DNA from: Clavibacter capsici
GTDB lineage: Bacteria > Actinomycetota > Actinomycetes > Actinomycetales > Microbacteriaceae
Reading direction: 5' to 3'
Length of the DNA: 64,000 nucleotides
Assembly: GCF_001280205.1 (NCBI RefSeq)
Contig: NZ_CP012573.1
Location: forward strand, 1,302,001 to 1,366,000
This document shows positions 60,591 to 64,000 of this stretch, piece by piece; position 1 is the stretch's first letter, and each line of letters begins with the position of its first letter. The notes under the pieces are model-generated. The model was not told where the DNA came from, did no database searches, and was given only the letters and a program-made list of their open reading frames with translations. The position numbers and the translations under genes were made by a program.

Positions 60591-61355
60591 CTAGGAGCGC
60601 GCGGTGAGGATCAGCGGGCCGTCCTCGGTGATCGCGACCGTGTGCTCCATGTGCGCGCCGCGCGAGCCGTCCGCGCTGCGGAGGGTCCAGCCGTCCTTGT
60701 CCGTGTAGATCTCGTCGGTGCTCTGCAGGAACCACGGCTCGATCGCGATGACGAGGCCGGGTCGCAGCGGCACGCCGCGGTTCGGCCGGCCCTGGTTCGC
60801 GATGTGCGGGTCGCCGTGCATGGTGCGTCCCACGCCGTGGCCGCCGAAGTCGGTGTTGACCGAGTAGCCGGCCTCGGTCGCGACGGCGCCGATGGCCGCA
60901 GAGATGTCGCCCGTGCGCCCGCCGGGCTGCGCCGCGCGGATCCCCGCCTCGAGGGCCGCGGTCGTGACCTCGATGAGGCGCACGTCCTCCGCGCGCGGCG
61001 TGCCGACGACGACGCTCAGGGCGGAGTCGCTGACCCAGCCGTCGACGGACGCGGCGAAGTCGAGGCTCAGGAGGTCGCCGTCCTGCAGCCGGTAGTCGTG
61101 GGGGAGGCCGTGCAGCACGCCGTCGTTCACCGACGTGCAGAGGACCTTGCCGAACGGCATCGCGCCGAACGAGGGGTGGTAGTCGATGTAGCAGGACTCG
61201 GCGCCGCGCTCGCGGATCATGCGGTGCGCCTGGCGGTCGAGGTCGAGGAGGTTGACCCCGACGTCGGCCTGCGCGGCGAGCGCCGTCAGCACGGAGGCCA
61301 CGAACTCCCCGGCGGGTCGCATCTGGTCCATCTCGGCGGGCGTTCGCAGTTCCAT
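60591..61355 (-). CDS. map: Methionine aminopeptidase, type I
   Basis: A 254-residue metalloprotease removing N-terminal methionine. The metal ligands appear in order: H in YHPSFGAMPFGKVLCTSVND region (conserved HG of VLHGLPHDY), D in LSLDFAASVDGWVSDSAL, H in GHGVGRTMHGDPHIAN, E in AIEPWFLQ and E in MEHTVAITED. There is no N-terminal zinc-finger extension, so type Ia. ATG at 61355 with TAGGAT 10 bp upstream. Convergent with trmD. Confidence 0.94.
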   Translation of the reverse strand: MELRTPAEMDQMRPAGEFVASVLTALAAQADVGVNLLDLDRQAHRMIRERGAESCYIDYHPSFGAMPFGKVLCTSVNDGVLHGLPHDYRLQDGDLLSLDFAASVDGWVSDSALSVVVGTPRAEDVRLIEVTTAALEAGIRAAQPGGRTGDISAAIGAVATEAGYSVNTDFGGHGVGRTMHGDPHIANQGRPNRGVPLRPGLVIAIEPWFLQSTDEIYTDKDGWTLRSADGSRGAHMEHTVAITEDGPLILTARS

Positions 61356-61365
61356 CACGCATCGG

Positions 61366-61371
61366 ATCCTA
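61366..61371 (-). promoter_or_regulatory. Candidate -10 element of map
   Basis: TAGGAT on the minus strand, 10 nt before the map ATG, implying a leader of about 3-4 nt. The 76-bp interval to the divergent membrane-protein gene holds both -10 elements. Confidence 0.45.
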
Positions 61372-61419
61372 CGGGAGCATCCCGCAGTAGGCCCTCCCGC
61401 GCCGTCCAGGATGCGCTCG

Positions 61420-61425
61420 TACCAT
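61420..61425 (+). promoter_or_regulatory. Candidate leaderless -10 element of the small membrane protein
   Basis: TACCAT exactly 6 nt before the ATG at 61432. Confidence 0.5.
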
Positions 61426-61431
61426 GGGCGC

Positions 61432-61923
61432 ATGCAGCAGTCCCCGGCCCTCGGCCTCCGCCGCGCGCTCTACCGCTGGCAGTTCGCCGCGGTCGTCGTG
61501 CTCCCCGCCTGGCTCCTCGTCGGATGGGCCGCCTTCGGCTCCGGGGGATGGGAGCTCCTCCTCGTCATGATCTCCGCGGGAGCCCTCGGGATCGCCCTGA
61601 TCGCGGCCCTCGGCCTGGTGCTCGCGCGCCGCTCGGTGCGGACGCGGCGCGCCGTGTCCCCGACGGACGCGGTCGCCATGGGGGTCCTCGCCCTCGCGGT
61701 GATCGGGGCCGGCACCTACTCCGCGATCAGCACGTGGTGCGCGGTCGTCGCCGTGCTGGCCGCCGCCGCGTTGGTCGGTCTGGCGGTCCGCCAGCTGCTC
61801 GCCGAGACCCGGCAGCGCATGCAGGAGGTCATCTCCGTCATCGAGCGCGACGCCCAGCCGCGACCGCCCGAGTGGAAGGCCGCCGAGGGGCCGGACGCCG
61901 GGCGCACCATCCGCCTGGACTGA
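61432..61923 (+). CDS. Small four-helix membrane protein of unknown function
   Basis: A 163-residue protein, not recognised. Hydrophobic segments at about residues 17-35 (FAAVVVLPAWLLVGWAAFG), 41-62 (LLLVMISAGALGIALIAALGLV), 79-97 and 99-117 give four helices. The C-terminal 45 residues are polar (ETRQRMQEVISVIERDAQPRPPEW) and probably cytoplasmic. It has no signal peptide and no domain I can name. The neighbours map and rplS are housekeeping and give no hint. Composition matches the surroundings, so there is no sign of transfer. Confidence 0.7.
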   Translation: MQQSPALGLRRALYRWQFAAVVVLPAWLLVGWAAFGSGGWELLLVMISAGALGIALIAALGLVLARRSVRTRRAVSPTDAVAMGVLALAVIGAGTYSAISTWCAVVAVLAAAALVGLAVRQLLAETRQRMQEVISVIERDAQPRPPEWKAAEGPDAGRTIRLD

Positions 61924-61949
61924 ACCGTCGCGCGCCCCGGCCCGGCGCT

Positions 61950-61979
61950 TTGCGCTCGACGCGCCCGAGGTGACAGAAT
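61950..61979 (+). promoter_or_regulatory. Candidate promoter of rplS
   Basis: TTGCGC (61950-61955), an 18-bp spacer and CAGAAT (61974-61979). The leader to the rplS ATG is about 110 nt. It contains a possible 22-codon ORF (GTG at 61988 to TGA at 62056), 8 nt after the -10, that might be translated leaderlessly. Confidence 0.45.
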
Positions 61980-62096
61980 GGGCGATCGTGCCTGCCGCCG
62001 ACCCTGCCACGGGGGAGTCGGCCATCCATGCGGGCCGTTCCCCATCCAGACATTGATGCGCAGTCGACCCGTGGCGGTTGCAGAGAGCGGTACACC

Positions 62097-62441
62097 ATGC
62101 ACATCCTCGATTCCGTCGACAAGGCGTCGCTGCGGTCGGACATCCCCGACTTCCGCGCCGGCGACACGGTCAAGGTCCACGTCAACATCGTCGAGGGCAG
62201 CCGCTCGCGCATCCAGGTGTTCCAGGGCATCGTCATCGGCCGCCAGGGCGAGGGCGTCCGCGAGACGTTCTGCGTCCGCAAGGTCAGCTTCCAGGTCGGC
62301 GTCGAGCGCACCTTCCCGGTGCACTCCCCGGTCATCGACCACATCGAGGTCGTGACGCGCGGCGACGTGCGCCGGGCCAAGCTGTACTTCCTGCGCGACC
62401 TGCGCGGCAAGAAGGCGAAGATCAAGGAGAAGCGCTCCTAG
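62097..62441 (+). CDS. rplS: 50S ribosomal protein L19
   Basis: A 114-residue L19: [53 protein letters not shown] is a full match to the conserved N-terminal half, and [22 protein letters not shown] the standard end. A long leader precedes it; a 12-bp stem hairpin 25 bp after the stop separates it from lepB. Confidence 0.96.
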   Translation: MHILDSVDKASLRSDIPDFRAGDTVKVHVNIVEGSRSRIQVFQGIVIGRQGEGVRETFCVRKVSFQVGVERTFPVHSPVIDHIEVVTRGDVRRAKLYFLRDLRGKKAKIKEKRS

Positions 62442-62465
62442 CGCATCCCCACCTGTCATCCGACC

Positions 62466-62497
62466 GAGCTCCCGGCATCTACACTTGCCGGGAGCTC
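62466..62497. terminator. Hairpin between rplS and lepB, with a -10-like loop
   Basis: Perfect 12-bp arms (GAGCTCCCGGCA at 62466-62477 and its complement at 62486-62497) and an 8-nt centre TCTACACT. It looks like the rplS terminator. The centre contains TACACT (62480-62485), a candidate -10 for lepB, so the same sequence may end one transcript and start the next. Confidence 0.7.
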
Positions 62498-62507
62498 AGG
62501 CGGTTAA

Positions 62508-63260
62508 ATGACAGATGGCACGACGCCCGTGGAGACGAGATCCTCGGGCAGGCACAGCGGCAGCACGTCCCGAGGATGGAAGACGTTCCTCCGGGACGTC
62601 CTCGTGATATTCGTGGTCGCCCTCCTCGTATCGGTCCTGATCAAGGCGTTCCTGATCCGGTCGTTCTACATCCCCTCCGCGTCGATGGAGGACACGCTGC
62701 AGATCGACGACCGCATCGTGGTCAACCAGCTCACGCCCCGCTTCGTGCCCCTGCAGCACGGGGACGTCGTGGTGTTCCGCGATCCGGGCGGTTGGCTCCT
62801 CCCGTCGCCCGAGGTCGACAAGCCGCCGCTGGCCGCCGCGGTCGACTGGGCGCTCACCACCGTCGGGCTGTCCGCGTCGGACAGCAACGACCACCTCATC
62901 AAGCGCCTCATCGGGCTGCCGGGCGACCACGTCGTCTGCTGCAACTCGCTGGGCCAGATGAGCGTGAACGACGTGCCGCTCGACGAGCCGTACATCAAGC
63001 TGCAGCCGGGCGAGAGCCGTGCCTCGCAGATCGACTTCGACGTCACCGTCCCCGCGGACTCGCTCTGGGTCATGGGCGACAACCGCGACAACTCCCAGGA
63101 CTCCCGCTACAACGTCGACGGCCCCACCAAGGGCTTCGTGCCGATCGACAACGTCGTCGGCCGGGCGTTCGTGATCACGTGGCCGGTCGACCGCTGGACG
63201 CTCCTCGACGACTACCCGCAGACCTTCGGCGACGTGCCGGATCCCGCTCCCGCCGGCTGA
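62508..63260 (+). CDS. lepB: Signal peptidase I
   Basis: A 250-residue membrane protease that removes Sec and Tat signal peptides. One N-terminal helix (DVLVIFVVALLVSVLIKAFLI) anchors it. The catalytic serine is in IPSASMEDTLQIDDRIVVNQL and the lysine in HLIKRLIGLPGDHVVC; the GDNRDNSQDSRYNVDG box E is intact. A CC pair (VVCCNSLG) lies in the external domain. The stop overlaps the rnhB start by one base (TGATG). Confidence 0.94.
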   Translation: MTDGTTPVETRSSGRHSGSTSRGWKTFLRDVLVIFVVALLVSVLIKAFLIRSFYIPSASMEDTLQIDDRIVVNQLTPRFVPLQHGDVVVFRDPGGWLLPSPEVDKPPLAAAVDWALTTVGLSASDSNDHLIKRLIGLPGDHVVCCNSLGQMSVNDVPLDEPYIKLQPGESRASQIDFDVTVPADSLWVMGDNRDNSQDSRYNVDGPTKGFVPIDNVVGRAFVITWPVDRWTLLDDYPQTFGDVPDPAPAG

Positions 63261-63919
63261 TGCCCGTCGCCGACCCGACCCTCGAGGTCGAGCGCGAGCT
63301 GCTGGGTGCCGGCGCCGCGCTCGTCATCGGCTGCGACGAGGTGGGCCGCGGCGCCCTGGCCGGGCCCGTCGCGGTCGGCATGGCGGCGATCGGACCCGAC
63401 ACCGGGGCCTTCCCGGAGGGTCTGCGCGACTCCAAGATGCTGAGCGAGAAGCGTCGCGAGGCGCTGCACCCCGTCGTCGCGGGCTGGGTGCGCCACTCGG
63501 CCGTCGGCATGGCCTCCGCGGCGGAGGTCGACGCGCTCGGGATCACCGCCTGCCTCGGCCTCGCCGGGCGCCGCGCGCTCGTCGAGCTGCATCACGCGGG
63601 CGTGCCGCTGCTCGCGAGCGTCGTCCTGCTCGACGGGGCGCACGACTGGCTCACGCCGCACCTCGCCCATCCGGTGCCGGTGCGCCTGCGCATCAAGGCC
63701 GACCGCGACTGCGCCTCCGTCGCCGCCGCGTCCGTGCTCGCCAAGGTCGACCGCGACCGGATGATGGCGGCCTGGCACGAGGACCACCCGGAGTACGGCT
63801 GGGCCGGCAACAAGGGCTACGGCAGCGCGGCCCACCTCGACGCCATCCGCGAGCGCGGCGCGTCCGACCTGCACAGGCGCAGCTGGCTGGGCGGCGTCCT
63901 CGCGGGCTCGTCCGCCTGA
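63260..63919 (+). CDS. rnhB: Ribonuclease HII
   Basis: A 219-residue RNase H type 2 that removes ribonucleotides from DNA. Catalytic acids are in IGCDEVGRGALAGPVAVG (D and E near residue 27) and ASVVLLDGAHDWL and RIKADRDCASVAAASVLAKVDRDRMM; YGWAGNKGYGSAAHLDAI is family-typical. The ATG overlaps the lepB stop by one base. The rplS-lepB-rnhB order is conserved in actinobacteria. Confidence 0.95.
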   Translation: MPVADPTLEVERELLGAGAALVIGCDEVGRGALAGPVAVGMAAIGPDTGAFPEGLRDSKMLSEKRREALHPVVAGWVRHSAVGMASAAEVDALGITACLGLAGRRALVELHHAGVPLLASVVLLDGAHDWLTPHLAHPVPVRLRIKADRDCASVAAASVLAKVDRDRMMAAWHEDHPEYGWAGNKGYGSAAHLDAIRERGASDLHRRSWLGGVLAGSSA

Positions 63920-63994
63920 TCCCGGGCCGCGCCGACCCGAGCCCGGGCGACCTCGCCTGCCGCCGGTGCGGAGGGGGACCTCCCCACGGGCGGA

Positions 63995-64000
63995 TAGGAT
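63995..64000 (+). promoter_or_regulatory. Candidate -10 element of the next gene (outside the window)
   Basis: TAGGAT forms the last six bases, matching the leaderless -10 pattern used elsewhere, so a start codon is expected 6-7 nt past the window's end. Bases 63920-63994 otherwise show only a weak inverted repeat (CCCGGGC at 63921 and its complement at 63941). Confidence 0.35.

Noticed and set aside
1-64000. tRNA, rRNA, CRISPR, insertion sequences, prophage or attachment sites
   Set aside because: All intergenic gaps are under about 275 bp and were read; none shows a cloverleaf, direct-repeat array, transposase or integrase. Composition is even along the window.

Overview
The window is a chromosomal segment of a very high-GC actinobacterium, most likely a Microbacteriaceae member close to Clavibacter. 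The evidence is the base composition and codon use, frequent GTG starts, the fused 2-oxoglutarate decarboxylase/dehydrogenase, the GuaB1-type enzyme, the SigH/RsrA pair, a MarP-type protease, and the order recG-coaD-DUF177-rpmF-rnc-mutM-smc-ftsY-ffh followed by rpsP-khpA-rimM-trmD and rplS-lepB-rnhB. The genus is an inference. I see no phage, transposon, CRISPR, rRNA or tRNA; this is dense core genome.

Layout. 1-5.1 kb: end of a membrane protein, the minus-strand operon aroA-rsgA-hisN, then divergent sigH-rsrA and an acetyltransferase. 5.2-17.9 kb: kgd, guaB1, two CNNM/CorC membrane proteins, an old-yellow-enzyme oxidoreductase, NAD(P)H-hydrate dehydratase, a YceI-family protein, a thiamine-binding-like protein and an MFS exporter. 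17.9-21.9 kb: a minus-strand signalling cluster of two NarL-type response regulators, one histidine kinase and a kinase-like membrane protein without kinase motifs. 22-25.5 kb: metY-metX and a short-chain dehydrogenase. 25.6-35.8 kb: a TetR regulator, terC, a PP2C phosphatase, leuC-leuD-murA, plsC-gpsA-ddl and a glycosyltransferase. 35.7-43 kb: a DUF3515 lipoprotein, thiL, rsmD (apparently frameshifted), and a MoxR ATPase-DUF58-transglutaminase operon. 43-56 kb: recG through ffh. 56-64 kb: marP with a carboxylate-amine ligase, the rpsP-trmD operon, map, a small membrane protein, rplS, lepB and rnhB.

The genes serve envelope lipid and wall synthesis (murA, ddl, plsC, gpsA), amino acid synthesis (aroA, leuCD, metXY, hisN), ribosome assembly and RNA modification (rsgA, rpsP, rimM, trmD, rplS, rpmF, rnc, DUF177, rsmD), protein export (ftsY, ffh, lepB) and chromosome maintenance (smc, recG, mutM, rnhB).

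The signals most worth a second look are: the palindrome GGATCC far above the expectation from composition and present in all three codon phases; a recurrent TANNNT hexamer 6-7 nt before start codons, implying widespread leaderless transcription; a probable leaderless 10-codon upstream ORF with an embedded hairpin before leuC; the four-gene two-component cluster; 56-bp tandem copies of the 3' end of ftsY; a one-base frame disruption in rsmD; and two adjacent translation proteins (L32 and DUF177) that both lack zinc-binding cysteines.
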